NCBI RefSeq assembly: GCF_031451695.1
Contig: NZ_JARWAM010000005.1
Coordinates: forward strand, 262,991-326,990
Source of the DNA: Franzmannia qiaohouensis
Lineage (GTDB): Bacteria; Pseudomonadota; Gammaproteobacteria; Pseudomonadales; Halomonadaceae
Reading direction: 5' to 3'
Length of the DNA: 64,000 nt
The notes beneath the pieces are model-generated. The model ran no database searches, was not told the origin of the DNA, and was given only the letters and a program-made list of their open reading frames with translations. Shown here in pieces: positions 30,469-39,826 of the stretch (the stretch's first letter is position 1; each line of letters starts with the position of its first letter). The position numbers and the translations under genes are program-made.

Positions 30469-30491
30469 CGCTCGGACTGATCCATCGACAG
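30469..30491. repeat. Left-end remnant of the dispersed repeat
   Basis: CGCTCGGACTGATCCATCGACAG closely matches the left flank and start of the outer stem of copies 2 and 3, then similarity stops at the tmcA stop codon region. It looks like a truncated copy in the 125-base gap between pepD and tmcA. Confidence 0.5.
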
Positions 30492-30493
30492 TG

Positions 30494-32662
30494 TTACCCC
30501 GCCCAGTCGCGCCAGCGGGTCAGCGCCTCGCGCAGCCGCGCCTGCACCTCGCGCCGCCCGCTGAGTCCCAGCCGCTCGGCCAGCCAGGCGCTATCGCGGG
30601 CCTGGAACAACCAGGCCACCAGCAGCCAGGCGTCGTCGTCGCGGAGCGCGCCGCCGGCCAGGCCGCGCCGCACCAGCTGCTGCAGCGCCGGGCGCACCAG
30701 TGCCGGCTCGCGGCGGCCCAGGGTCACGTCGTCGAGATCGCGGCGCTGCTGGACATCCAGCGGCGGCGCCTGGCCTTCGGCGAGCAGCGCTGCGGCCACC
30801 GCCGGCTCCAGGCCCTTGAGTTCATAGGCCAGCAGGGTCGGCAGCAGAGCCTGGAAGTGCCCCGTGAGACCGGTGACCAGTGCCCGCCCGGCGGCGCTGA
30901 TGGGTATCGCCACCATCAGCGCATGCTCGCCGGTGGCGGTTTCGCGGCTCAGGCCCAGGCGTACGGCGCGAAAGCCGGCGGCATGCCAGAAGGCCATCAG
31001 CTCGGGGTCGGCACCGAAGCTGGCCCCCAGCAGGTCGATCCCATCGCGGTGGCCGCGCTCGACCTCGGCGGCCAGCAGCTGCCGACCAATGCCCTGGCGG
31101 CGGGCCTCGCCATGTACTGCGATACGCATGATACGCCGCACCCGCGAGGTCAAGGCGCGGCGGCTGCCGGCGTGGGCGGCCAGCGACTGGGCCAGCAGAT
31201 GGCCACGCGGGCGGCGCTCGCCGCGGGCCACCCGCTCGGCCAGCTCAGCGGTGAAGCCGCCCTCCTCGCTGCACAGCGACACCGCCAGGGTGTTGCCGCT
31301 TTGCTCGAGGGTGGTGATCGATACCCCGGGGCCGTCCAGCAGGCGGCGCAGGTCGCTGGGCTGGGTGCGGTAGTGGGCCTGCACCAGCAGGCCGAACAGC
31401 TCAGCAAGCCGCGCTTCGTCGACCGCCAGCGATGCCCGCTTCCAGCGCCGCAGCGCCGGCGTCGCAGCGCTCGGCGCCGGCAGCGTGGTCGCCGGTTCGG
31501 CATCCAGCATCAGCAGTTGGCGGGTCAGCGCCTCGAGTGGGTCGCCCTCGGCCCAGCGCACCGGTGTCGTCAGCGTACAGGCGCGCCAGTCCGGTGCGTG
31601 GCGCTGCAGGTGAGGCATGAAGCGCAGCGCAAAGCCGCGTCCCGAGCCTTCGTAGCCGTGCACGGTGGTGGCAAAGGCAATCCGCGGAAAGCGCGCCAGC
31701 CAGTCGGCCAGCAGCGCCGCGGGGATCGCCGCCGCCTCGTCCACCAGCAGCAGGCTGCCGGGGCCGGTCGTCGCGCCGTGGCTTTCGGCCAGGGCGTCCG
31801 GGGCCACGAAGCGTACCCGCTGGGTCTCGCCGTCACGCGGCAGGCTGACCTCGAGGCCGTGGCGCCGCGCCTCGGGACAGTGGCGCTGGAGGTGCATGAA
31901 CAGCGTCTCCACCGCCGCCGGGCGCGGCGCGGTGACCAGGATCTCGCGCTCGCCCTTGGCCAGCCAGCGCGCGCAGGCGATGCCCAGCGCGGCGCTCTTG
32001 CCGCGGCCGCGGTCGGCGCTGATCACCAGCGGCCGGCGGCGCCGCAAGCGCAGCAGCCGCGCCACCGCCTGGGCCTGATCCGCGGTGGCGCAGGCGTTAT
32101 CCGCGGGTTCCGAACCACCCGCACCGACCTCAGCAGGCGGCGGCAGGGGCGGCAGCGTCAGGTCGCCATCGCTCGACCAGCGCGCCGCGTCGGGGGCGGC
32201 CTCGAGCTGCCGCGCCAGGCGCTGCAGGTAGCGCGACGACAGCTGCGTCGGACGGTACGGGTGGTCGGCCAGGCGGCGGTAGTCGGCATCCGGCCGTGCA
32301 CCCCAGTCGGGCGGGGTGAGCAGCACCAGCAGCCCGCCGGCCACCAGGGTGCCGCTAAGGGCGCCGAAGGCGTCCGGGTCGAAGCCGGCCCCTTCGCTGG
32401 CCGCATCGAACACCACCAGCGTCTGCTCGCCGCCGAGCCGGGTGCGCGCCTTGGCAGCAGGTAGCCAGGCCGACTCGGTGATGCCCACGGGGCACACGGG
32501 CGCGACCCACAGCGCCCGTGCTGGGTCCTGCCGCCAGATCGCCAGCGCCCGCGCCAGCCCCTGGTCCGGGCTGGCGGATATCCACAGCAGACCGCGCCAG
32601 CGCTGCGCGGCCAGCTGCGCCCGCCACGCCAACAGCGCCTGCAGGTTGCGGGCCTCTGTCAT
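30494..32662 (-). CDS. tmcA: tRNA(Met) cytidine acetyltransferase TmcA
   Basis: Modifies the wobble cytidine of elongator tRNA-Met to N4-acetylcytidine using acetyl-CoA and ATP. The 722-residue protein has the expected order: N-terminal domain, a RecA-like helicase core with Walker A GRGKS at 219-223 and Walker B LLLVDEAAAIP, then a GNAT domain (VRRIMRIAVHGEARRQGIGRQLLAAE), and a C-terminal tRNA-binding region. The start at 32662 is supported by AGGAG; the frame runs further without support. It is longer than E. coli TmcA (about 670). Confidence 0.93.
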   Translation of the reverse strand: MTEARNLQALLAWRAQLAAQRWRGLLWISASPDQGLARALAIWRQDPARALWVAPVCPVGITESAWLPAAKARTRLGGEQTLVVFDAASEGAGFDPDAFGALSGTLVAGGLLVLLTPPDWGARPDADYRRLADHPYRPTQLSSRYLQRLARQLEAAPDAARWSSDGDLTLPPLPPPAEVGAGGSEPADNACATADQAQAVARLLRLRRRRPLVISADRGRGKSAALGIACARWLAKGEREILVTAPRPAAVETLFMHLQRHCPEARRHGLEVSLPRDGETQRVRFVAPDALAESHGATTGPGSLLLVDEAAAIPAALLADWLARFPRIAFATTVHGYEGSGRGFALRFMPHLQRHAPDWRACTLTTPVRWAEGDPLEALTRQLLMLDAEPATTLPAPSAATPALRRWKRASLAVDEARLAELFGLLVQAHYRTQPSDLRRLLDGPGVSITTLEQSGNTLAVSLCSEEGGFTAELAERVARGERRPRGHLLAQSLAAHAGSRRALTSRVRRIMRIAVHGEARRQGIGRQLLAAEVERGHRDGIDLLGASFGADPELMAFWHAAGFRAVRLGLSRETATGEHALMVAIPISAAGRALVTGLTGHFQALLPTLLAYELKGLEPAVAAALLAEGQAPPLDVQQRRDLDDVTLGRREPALVRPALQQLVRRGLAGGALRDDDAWLLVAWLFQARDSAWLAERLGLSGRREVQARLREALTRWRDWAG

Positions 32663-32752
32663 GCTCGGCTCCTGTCTGGTTGGGCCACCAGTGTAGAGAA
32701 TCCGGCGCTCGCGGCACCAGCACCTGGCGGCGCTACAGCGCAAAAACTTTGC

Positions 32753-32793
32753 GTATCATTATCATTTGCAATCAGATTATTTCTTGCTATCGT
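32753..32793 (+). promoter_or_regulatory. Fur-type site and fbpA promoter
   Basis: GTATCATTATCATTTGCAATC (32753-32773) contains tandem ATCATT hexamers, close to the Fur box GATAATGATAATCATTATC. It overlaps a possible -35 TTGCAA (32766-32771) with a -10 TATCGT 16 bases later. Fur repression of fbpABC in iron-replete cells is predicted. Confidence 0.65.
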
Positions 32794-32840
32794 ACCCACA
32801 TCGTTCGCCACCCCATGCCAATACGACAAGGGATATTGCC

Positions 32841-33836
32841 ATGCAAAAGACGTTCATCGCTTCCGCCACGCTTCTCTCCACGCTGCTGGCAGCCCCCCTG
32901 GCTGCCGCCGACCTGACGCTCTACTCAGGGCGCGGCGAGTCGATGGTCGACCCGATCATCGCCCAGTTCGAGAAAAGCACCGGCATCAACGTCAACGTGC
33001 GCTATGGAGATACCGCACAGCTGGCCGTGCTGCTGCAGGAAGAGGGCGAGCGCTCTCCCGCCGACCTCTACTGGAGCCAGGACGCCGGCGCCATGGGTGC
33101 GATCAGCCAGGCCGGCCTGCTCGCCGAGCTGCCCGATGACATCTACGAGGGCCTGCCCAGCATCTACACCAGCGAGACCGGCAATTGGGTTGCCGCCAGC
33201 GGCCGCGCCCGCGTGTTCGCCTACTCGCCGGAGCGGGTCAGTGAAGACGAGCACCCGGAAAGCGTGTTCGACCTTACCGACGAGCGCTATGAAGGCCGTG
33301 TTGGCTGGGCACCCACTAACGGCTCCTTCCAGTCGTTCATCACCGCGATGCGCGTCGAGCATGGCGACGAGCGAACCCTGGAGTGGCTCGAGGGCATGCG
33401 CGACAACGGTGCCGTGACCTTCCGCAACAACACCACTCAGGTGCAGGGCATCGCCGACGGAGAAATCGACTTCGGCCTCGTAAACAATTATTATTTGCCG
33501 CGGTTCGTGACTACCGATGAAGACTATCCGGTAGAGCAGGCCTTCTTCGCCGAAGGCGATATCGGCAACCTGGTCAACGTCGCCGGCATCGCGGTGCTGG
33601 AGAGCAGCGACAACAAGGAAGAGGCGCTGGAGTTCGTGCGCTTCCTGCTGTCGCCGGCCGCCCAGCAGTATTTCACCGGCAGCGTCTATGAGTACCCGGT
33701 GACCCGCGACGTGATCCAGAACCCGGAACTCGAGGATTTCGACCGCCTGCTGGAGGTCAGCCCGCAGATCGACCTGGACGACCTGGAAGATCTCGAAGGC
33801 ACGCTGAACCTGCTGCGCGACGCCGAACTGCTGTAA
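32841..33836 (+). CDS. fbpA: Ferric iron ABC transporter, binding protein
   Basis: Periplasmic Fe3+ binding protein (331 residues) that delivers iron to FbpBC. A signal peptide (about 1-23, cutting before DLTLYSGRGE) starts the protein. Tyr ligands typical of FbpA/FutA iron sites are likely Y217 and Y218 in NNYYLPRF. The start at 32841 is supported by AAGGGA; the upstream frame is only promoter DNA. A hairpin after the gene probably raises its mRNA level over fbpB. Confidence 0.94.
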   Translation: MQKTFIASATLLSTLLAAPLAAADLTLYSGRGESMVDPIIAQFEKSTGINVNVRYGDTAQLAVLLQEEGERSPADLYWSQDAGAMGAISQAGLLAELPDDIYEGLPSIYTSETGNWVAASGRARVFAYSPERVSEDEHPESVFDLTDERYEGRVGWAPTNGSFQSFITAMRVEHGDERTLEWLEGMRDNGAVTFRNNTTQVQGIADGEIDFGLVNNYYLPRFVTTDEDYPVEQAFFAEGDIGNLVNVAGIAVLESSDNKEEALEFVRFLLSPAAQQYFTGSVYEYPVTRDVIQNPELEDFDRLLEVSPQIDLDDLEDLEGTLNLLRDAELL

Positions 33837-33867
33837 GCCTCAGCGTCGTCAATCGAGCGAGTCGAGG

Positions 33868-33890
33868 CCAGGGTGGCATTGCCACCCTGG
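33868..33890 (+). terminator. Intercistronic hairpin between fbpA and fbpB
   Basis: A perfect 10-bp stem (33868-33877 with 33881-33890) with loop ATT, followed by TCTTGTG. Such hairpins after binding-protein genes often protect the upstream message and partly stop transcription, giving more binding protein than permease. Confidence 0.6.
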
Positions 33891-33945
33891 TCTTGTGCGT
33901 TTCAACGGTGGCCAATATCGGTCGTGACTTGAATAGCGAGAGACA

Positions 33946-35556
33946 ATGAGCCACAGCGCCGAGCTAGCCAGTCCTGCCGCCCGTCGCGCCCTGCCGAAAG
34001 GCCGCGCGCGGCGCGTGCCGCTGCATATCCTGCTGCCCTCGCTGGTGGCGGCTGCAGCGATGCTGGTGCCGCTGTTCTACCTCGGGCTGCGCGCCTTCGA
34101 GGCCGATCCGCAGACCCTCGCCAACCTGGTACTGCGCCAGCGCAACCTCGACCTGCTGCTCAATACCCTGTCGCTCGCCGCAGGCGTGGTGGCCTTGACC
34201 ACCCTGATAGCGCTACCGCTGGCCTGGCTGGTGGTACGCACCGACATCCGCTTCAAGCGCCTGCTGACCGTCCTCGGGGTGATCCCGCTGGCGGTGCCCG
34301 GCTACGTGATGGCCTATGCGCTGATCGGCCTGGGCGGCAACTACGGCGTGCTTGCCCAGCTCACCGGCGTGCAGCTGCCACGCATCGACGGCTACGTCGG
34401 CGCCCTGCTGGCACTGTCGCTATATACCTTTCCCTATCTGTTCCTCAACCTGCGCGCCACCCTGGCGGGCCTCGACGGCAACCTCGAGGAGAGCGCCAGG
34501 AGCCTCGGCTACGGCAATCGCGAGGTGTTTCTCAAGATCATACTGCCCCACCTGGCGCCCTCGCTGATGGCCGGCTGGCTGGTGATCACCCTCTACGTGC
34601 TGGGCGACTTCGGCGCCGTGGCGCTGATGCGCTACGAGGCCTTCAGCTACGCCATCTACACCCAGTACTCCGGCGCCTTCGACCGCATCTATGCCGCCTG
34701 GCTGTCGATCATGCTGCTGGCGGTGGCGGCCAGTTTCGTGATGCTCGACAGCCTGGTGGTCAAGCGCAAGCTGGCGCGGGTTGGCACCGGCGTGGCGCGG
34801 CCGGTCAAGCCGATGCGCCTGGGTCGCCTGCGCTGGCTGGTCTACCCCTACCTGGCGCTGATCTTCGGCGCCTCGGTGGGCCTGCCGGCGCTGATCCTCG
34901 GCTACTGGCTGGTGCTGGCGCCGCCCGACCTGAGCTTCTTCGCCCGGGTACCCGGCACCTTCCTGCGCTCGGCGGGGGCGGCGCTGCCCGCCGCCATGCT
35001 GGCGGCGGCCTTCGCCCTGCCGATCGCCTATCTCACGGTGCGCTACCGCTCCACCGCGGCGACCCTGATCGAGCGCTCGGCGTACATCGGCTACGCGATT
35101 CCGCCACTGACCCTGGCACTGGCGATGGTGTTCTTCTCACTGCGCACCGCGCCCTTCCTCTACCAGACCCTGACATTGCTGATCGTGACCTGGGCGATGG
35201 CCTCGCTGGCCCTGGCCCTGGGCCCGATTCGCAATGCCCTGCTGCAGACGCGCCCCAACATGGAAGAGGCCTCCCATTCGCTGGGCCACGGCCCGCTGAG
35301 CACCTTCCTGTGGGTGATCTTTCCGCGCCTGCGTCGTGGCATCCTGGCCGGCATCGCGCTGGTCTTCGTGCTGTGCATGAAAGAGCTGCCAATCACCTTC
35401 TTGCTGGCTCCGACCGGCTACACCACCCTGGCGGTGACCGTGTTCACCCGAACCTCCGAGGGCATGCTGGCCGAGGCCGCCCCCTTCGCCGCCGCCATCG
35501 TGGTGTTCTCGAGCCTGTCGGTAGGCTTCCTGTTAACCAAAGAGGGCAAGCGATGA
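33946..35556 (+). CDS. fbpB: Ferric iron ABC transporter, permease
   Basis: Inner-membrane permease of 536 residues with two fused BPD-type permease halves, about twelve helices in total. Each half carries an EAA loop for docking the ATPase: LEESARSLGYGNREVFLKIILPHL (first) and MEEASHSLGHGPLSTFLWVIFPRL (second), each with the Glu-Ala/Gly signature. The fused layout is standard for iron permeases of this family. It overlaps fbpC by four bases. Confidence 0.94.
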   Translation: MSHSAELASPAARRALPKGRARRVPLHILLPSLVAAAAMLVPLFYLGLRAFEADPQTLANLVLRQRNLDLLLNTLSLAAGVVALTTLIALPLAWLVVRTDIRFKRLLTVLGVIPLAVPGYVMAYALIGLGGNYGVLAQLTGVQLPRIDGYVGALLALSLYTFPYLFLNLRATLAGLDGNLEESARSLGYGNREVFLKIILPHLAPSLMAGWLVITLYVLGDFGAVALMRYEAFSYAIYTQYSGAFDRIYAAWLSIMLLAVAASFVMLDSLVVKRKLARVGTGVARPVKPMRLGRLRWLVYPYLALIFGASVGLPALILGYWLVLAPPDLSFFARVPGTFLRSAGAALPAAMLAAAFALPIAYLTVRYRSTAATLIERSAYIGYAIPPLTLALAMVFFSLRTAPFLYQTLTLLIVTWAMASLALALGPIRNALLQTRPNMEEASHSLGHGPLSTFLWVIFPRLRRGILAGIALVFVLCMKELPITFLLAPTGYTTLAVTVFTRTSEGMLAEAAPFAAAIVVFSSLSVGFLLTKEGKR

Positions 35557-36623
35557 CCACCCTCAATCTCAACGCCACTCCCCAGGCCGGCGCGCAGCAG
35601 CGTCCTGCCCCGCTGCTCAGCGTCAGCGGGTTGAGCAAGCGCTATCGGTCCCGGGATCCGCTGGCGGTCGAGAATGTCAGCTTCTCCCTCGGCAACGGCG
35701 AGATCCTCGCGCTGCTCGGCCCCAGCGGCTGCGGCAAGAGCACTACCCTACGCATGATTGCCGGCTTCGAGCATCCCGAGGCCGGCGATATTGTGCTGCG
35801 CGGCAAGAGCATCCTCGACCAGCCGCCGCAGCAGCGCCGCATCGGTATCGTGTTCCAGGACTATGCGCTGTTTCCGCACATGAGCCTGGGCCACAACGTG
35901 GCCTTCGCCATGCGCCATCTGCCCAAGGCCAAGCGCGCCGCCCGCGCCCGCGAGTGGCTCGATATGGTCGGCCTGGCCGATCTGGCTGAACGCATGCCCG
36001 ACGAGCTCTCCGGCGGCCAGCAGCAGCGCGTGGCACTGGCCAGGACCCTGGCCGCCGAGCCGCAGCTGGTGCTGCTCGACGAGCCCTTCTCCAACCTCGA
36101 TGCGGCGCTGCGCGAGTCGACCCGCAAGGAAGTGCGCCAGCTGTTCAAGGCCGCCGGTACCTCGGTGATCCTGGTCACCCACGACCAGGCCGAGGCGCTA
36201 TCCTTCGCCGATCAGGTCGGCGTGATGCACGCCGGCAAGCTGATCCAGGTCGACCGCCCCGAGCGGGTCTACCAGCACCCGGCCACCGCCTTCGTCGCCG
36301 AGTTCCTCGGCCATACCAACCTGCTCGACGGCGATGCCGACGGCGAGATCGCCCAGACCGCACTGGGGCCGGTGGCCATCACCCCGGCCAGCCGTGGCCC
36401 GGTACGCGTCTCCCTGCGCCCCGAGCACCTGGCCCTGGCCACCGCCCCGGACGGCCATGGCGCCACCGTGGTCGAGCGCGAGTTCCGCGGCCACGACTGT
36501 TTCTACCTGCTGGAACAGCACGGCCAGCGCTTCTGCGCCATCACCCCCAGTCACACCCTGTGGCAGATCGGTGAGCAGGTCAGCCTCGAGCCCCAGCGCA
36601 CCGCCACGGTGCTGCAGTACTAG
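35553..36623 (+). CDS. fbpC: Ferric iron ABC transporter, ATPase
   Basis: Cytoplasmic ATPase (356 residues) powering ferric iron import. Walker A GPSGCGKST at about 56-64, signature LSGGQQQRVALARTL, Walker B LVLLDEPFSNLD and the switch His in VTHDQAEAL are all intact. The C-terminal ~120 residues form a TOBE-type regulatory domain. The ATG overlaps the fbpB stop (ATGA), so the start is clear. An N-terminal ~20 residue extension precedes the first strand. Confidence 0.95.
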   Translation: MTTLNLNATPQAGAQQRPAPLLSVSGLSKRYRSRDPLAVENVSFSLGNGEILALLGPSGCGKSTTLRMIAGFEHPEAGDIVLRGKSILDQPPQQRRIGIVFQDYALFPHMSLGHNVAFAMRHLPKAKRAARAREWLDMVGLADLAERMPDELSGGQQQRVALARTLAAEPQLVLLDEPFSNLDAALRESTRKEVRQLFKAAGTSVILVTHDQAEALSFADQVGVMHAGKLIQVDRPERVYQHPATAFVAEFLGHTNLLDGDADGEIAQTALGPVAITPASRGPVRVSLRPEHLALATAPDGHGATVVEREFRGHDCFYLLEQHGQRFCAITPSHTLWQIGEQVSLEPQRTATVLQY

Positions 36624-36639
36624 GCTTTTTCACCCATCT

Positions 36640-36828
36640 CAGGGGGAGGAGGGAGTTGCGTCACGAGCGTAATCCCCCCTTCCCAGAGGGAATGTTGAAT
36701 GAATCGTCGAGCGGGATGAAGCACAAGGCGCACGGAGCACAGAAACCGGAGCCTATGGGGTATAGGTGAGGATTTCGAGCACCGCGCAACGCAGTGATTC
36801 GCCCGCGCAGACATTAATTCAGCGTTTC
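36640..36828. repeat. Possible dispersed intergenic element after polA
   Basis: The 205 bases between fbpC and polA (which converge) carry no gene. The part from about 36700 to 36828 (AAGGCGCACGGAGCACAG, a small hairpin CCTAT-GGGGT-ATAGG at about 36753-36767, GAGGATTTCGAGCACCGCGC, CAGACATTAATTCAGCGTTTCC) strongly recalls an intergenic element I remember as abundant in Halomonas and related genomes. Only one copy is here, so repetition cannot be shown. Confidence 0.5.
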
Positions 36829-39609
36829 CTAGTGAGCTTCGTCCCAATTAGCCCCACTCTCCGCCTCGACGATCAGCGGCACGCGCAGTTCGGCGGCATC
36901 GCGCATATGCGTCTTGACCGCCTCGATAAAGCCGTCGACATCGGCCTCCTTGACCTCGAAGACCAGCTCATCGTGGACCTGCATCACCATCCAGGCGTCG
37001 AACTCGCAGGGCGTCTTGGCGCTGCCCTGTAGCCAGGCGTCGACCTCGATCATGGCGCGCTTGATGATGTCCGCCGCAGTGCCCTGCATCGGCGCGTTGA
37101 TGGCGGTGCGCTCGGCGGCCTGGCGGCGGGCGTGGTTCTGGGCCTTGATCTCGGGCAGGTAGAGACGCCGGCCGAGCACCGTTTCGACGTAGCCGTCTTC
37201 GGCGGCCTGGGCGCGAATACGGTCCATGTAGCGCGCCACCCCGGGGTAGCGGTCGAAGTAGCGCTCGATGTAGGTCTGGGCCTGGTTGCGCTCGATGTGC
37301 AGCTGGCGCGACAGCCCCCAGGCGCTCATGCCGTAGATCAGCCCGAAGTTGATCGCCTTGGCGCTGCGCCGCTGGTCGGCGGAGACCTTGTCGAGGGGCA
37401 CGCCGAATACTTCCGCTGCGGTGGCGGCGTGGATGTCGCGGCCCACGGCGAAGGCCTCGAGCAGGCCCTTGTCTTCGGAGAGGTGGGCCATGATGCGCAG
37501 TTCGATCTGCGAGTAGTCGGCGGCGACGATGCGGTAGCCGGGCCGGGCGACGAAGGCCTGGCGGATCTTGCGCCCCTCTTCGGTGCGAATCGGGATGTTC
37601 TGCAGGTTGGGGTCGCTGGAGGAGAGCCGTCCGGTGGCGGTGACCGCCTGGTGGTAGCTGGTATGCAGGCGCTTGGTGGTGGCATTGACCAGGCGCGGCA
37701 GCTTGTCGGTGTAGGTCGACTTGAGCTTGGCCAGGCCGCGGTGCTGCATGATCACCTTGGGCAGCGGGTAGTCCAGCGCCAGTTCTTCGAGCACCGCCTC
37801 GGCGGTGGACGGCGCGCCCTTGGGGGTCTTCTTGAGCACCGGGATCTTCTGCTCCTCGAAGAGGATCTCGCCGAGCTGCTTGGGCGAGCTGAGGTTGAAC
37901 TCGCGCCCGGCCAGCTCGAAGGCCTCGGCCTCGAGCTCACGGATGCGCTCGGCCAGGGCCTGGCTCTGGGTGTGCAGCCGTTCAGCGTCGAGAGCCACCC
38001 CGGTGCGCTCCATGCGCGACAGCACCGGCACCAGCGGCAGCTCCAGCTCATCGAGCACCGCGGCGAGCCGGCCCTCCTTCTCGAGGCGTGGGCGCAGCTC
38101 GTGCTGCAAACGCAGGGTGATATCGACATCCTCGCAGGCGTAGGGCGCGGCCTGCTCGAGGGCGATCTGGTTGAAGGTCAGCTGCTTGGCGCCCTTGCCG
38201 GCGATCTCCTCGAAGCTGATGGTCTTCTCGCCAAGGTACTTGAGCGCCAGCGAGTCCATGTCGTGGCGGGTGGCGGTGGAGTTGAGCACGTAGGAGGCGA
38301 GCATGGTATCGGCCAGCGGCCCGACCACGCCGATCTGGTAGTTGGCCAGCACCGAGATATCGTACTTGAGGTTCTGGCCGATCTTGCCCTTGGCCGGGTC
38401 TTCCAGCAGCGGCTTGAGCGCCGCCAGCACCGCCGCGCGGTCGAGCTGGGCCGGGGCGTCGAGGTAGTCGTGGCCGAGCGGGATATAGGCCGCCTCGCCG
38501 GGCGCCAGGGCCAGCCCCACGCCGACGATCTCGGCCTCCATGTAGTTGAGGCTGGTGGTCTCGAGATCGAAGCAGAAGCGCTCGGCCTGGTGCAGCCGCT
38601 CGAGCCAGGCGTCCAGCGCTGCCTGGTCGACGATCACCTGGTCGTCGCGTGCGGCGGGCGTCGCGGCGGGCTCGGCGGCATCGGCCTGGGGCGTGGCGGT
38701 ACCGCCGGCCACGTCGTCGACGCCTTCGTCCTTGCCCTCGAGCAGCTCCGACAGCCAGGCCTTGAACTCCATCTCGCGATAAAGCTCGAGCAGGGCCTCG
38801 CGGTCGGGGTGGGCGATTTCCAGGTCGTCGAGCCCCACCGGCAGCTCGCAGTCGGTCTTGATGGTGGCCAGCTGGTAGGAGAGAAACGCCTGGTCGCGGT
38901 GCTCCTCGAGTTTCTTGGGCAGGGTCTTGGCGCCGCGGAAGTCCAGCGTCTTGACCTTTTCGAGGTCGGCGTAGATGGCGTCCAGGCCACCGCCCATGCC
39001 CTGCAGCAGGCCCAGCGCAGTCTTCTCGCCGACCCCCGGCACGCCGGGGATGTTGTCGACCTTGTCGCCCATCAACGCCAGGAAGTCGATGATCAGCGAC
39101 GGCGGCAGGCCGAACTTCTGCTCCACGCCGGCCTCGTCGAGGGTCTCGTCCTTCATGGTGTTGACCAGGGTGATATGGCCGTTGACCAGCTGCGCCATGT
39201 CCTTGTCGCCGGTGGAGATCACCGCATCGCGGCCGGCCTCGGTGGCGCGCCGCGCCAGGGTGCCGATGACGTCGTCGGCCTCGACCCCCTCGATGCACAG
39301 CAGCGGCAGGCCGAGGGCGCGCACGCAGGCGTGCAGCGGCTCGACCTGGCTACGCAGGTCGTCAGGCATCGGCGGGCGCTGGGCCTTGTACTCGGCGTAG
39401 AGCTCGTCGCGGAAGGTCTTGCCCTTGGCGTCGAAGACCACCGCCATGGGGCTGTCCGGATAGTCCTTGATCAGCCGCTTGAGCATGTTGAGCACGCCCT
39501 TGACCGCCCCGGTGGGCTGGCCCTGGGAGGTGGTCAACGGCGGCAGAGCGTGAAAGGCGCGGTACAGGTAGGAGGAGCCGTCGACGAGGACGATGGGGCT
39601 GGCAGCCAT
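36829..39609 (-). CDS. polA: DNA polymerase I
   Basis: Repair and Okazaki-fragment polymerase of 926 residues (E. coli 928). All three domains are visible: N-terminal 5'-3' exonuclease (VDGSSYLYRAFHALPPL, GVEADDVIGTLAR, GDKDMAQLV), 3'-5' exonuclease (CFDLETTSLNYMEAEIVGVGLA with catalytic acidic residues, so proofreading is likely active), and the polymerase with DYSQIELRIMAHLS, FGLIYGMSAWGL and QVHDELVFEV. The start at 39609 is chosen over two upstream ATGs for its spacing to AAGGA and for the conserved first residues. Confidence 0.97.
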   Translation of the reverse strand: MAASPIVLVDGSSYLYRAFHALPPLTTSQGQPTGAVKGVLNMLKRLIKDYPDSPMAVVFDAKGKTFRDELYAEYKAQRPPMPDDLRSQVEPLHACVRALGLPLLCIEGVEADDVIGTLARRATEAGRDAVISTGDKDMAQLVNGHITLVNTMKDETLDEAGVEQKFGLPPSLIIDFLALMGDKVDNIPGVPGVGEKTALGLLQGMGGGLDAIYADLEKVKTLDFRGAKTLPKKLEEHRDQAFLSYQLATIKTDCELPVGLDDLEIAHPDREALLELYREMEFKAWLSELLEGKDEGVDDVAGGTATPQADAAEPAATPAARDDQVIVDQAALDAWLERLHQAERFCFDLETTSLNYMEAEIVGVGLALAPGEAAYIPLGHDYLDAPAQLDRAAVLAALKPLLEDPAKGKIGQNLKYDISVLANYQIGVVGPLADTMLASYVLNSTATRHDMDSLALKYLGEKTISFEEIAGKGAKQLTFNQIALEQAAPYACEDVDITLRLQHELRPRLEKEGRLAAVLDELELPLVPVLSRMERTGVALDAERLHTQSQALAERIRELEAEAFELAGREFNLSSPKQLGEILFEEQKIPVLKKTPKGAPSTAEAVLEELALDYPLPKVIMQHRGLAKLKSTYTDKLPRLVNATTKRLHTSYHQAVTATGRLSSSDPNLQNIPIRTEEGRKIRQAFVARPGYRIVAADYSQIELRIMAHLSEDKGLLEAFAVGRDIHAATAAEVFGVPLDKVSADQRRSAKAINFGLIYGMSAWGLSRQLHIERNQAQTYIERYFDRYPGVARYMDRIRAQAAEDGYVETVLGRRLYLPEIKAQNHARRQAAERTAINAPMQGTAADIIKRAMIEVDAWLQGSAKTPCEFDAWMVMQVHDELVFEVKEADVDGFIEAVKTHMRDAAELRVPLIVEAESGANWDEAH

Positions 39610-39826
39610 GGCGAAACGATCCTTGAGCATAAGCAATGCCCCCATGATACGCAGCTCGCCGTGCGGCGTCAGGCATCCCTCGCCAAGCGAGTCAGCGGGT
39701 CCTATACTGGCGTGCGCCAGGCATAGGAGGCCCGGTCCCTCGTCGCATCGCCTGCTGCAGTGAATTCCCGCTCACCGCCGAAGTCCAAGCAGGCAGCACA
39801 TCGTGCCGCTCACGGCAGGAGGACAT

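Noticed and set aside
37132..39726. Long plus-strand open frame opposite polA (864 codons)
   Set aside because: Antisense of polA with low-complexity translation. GC bias in codon third positions explains the lack of stops.
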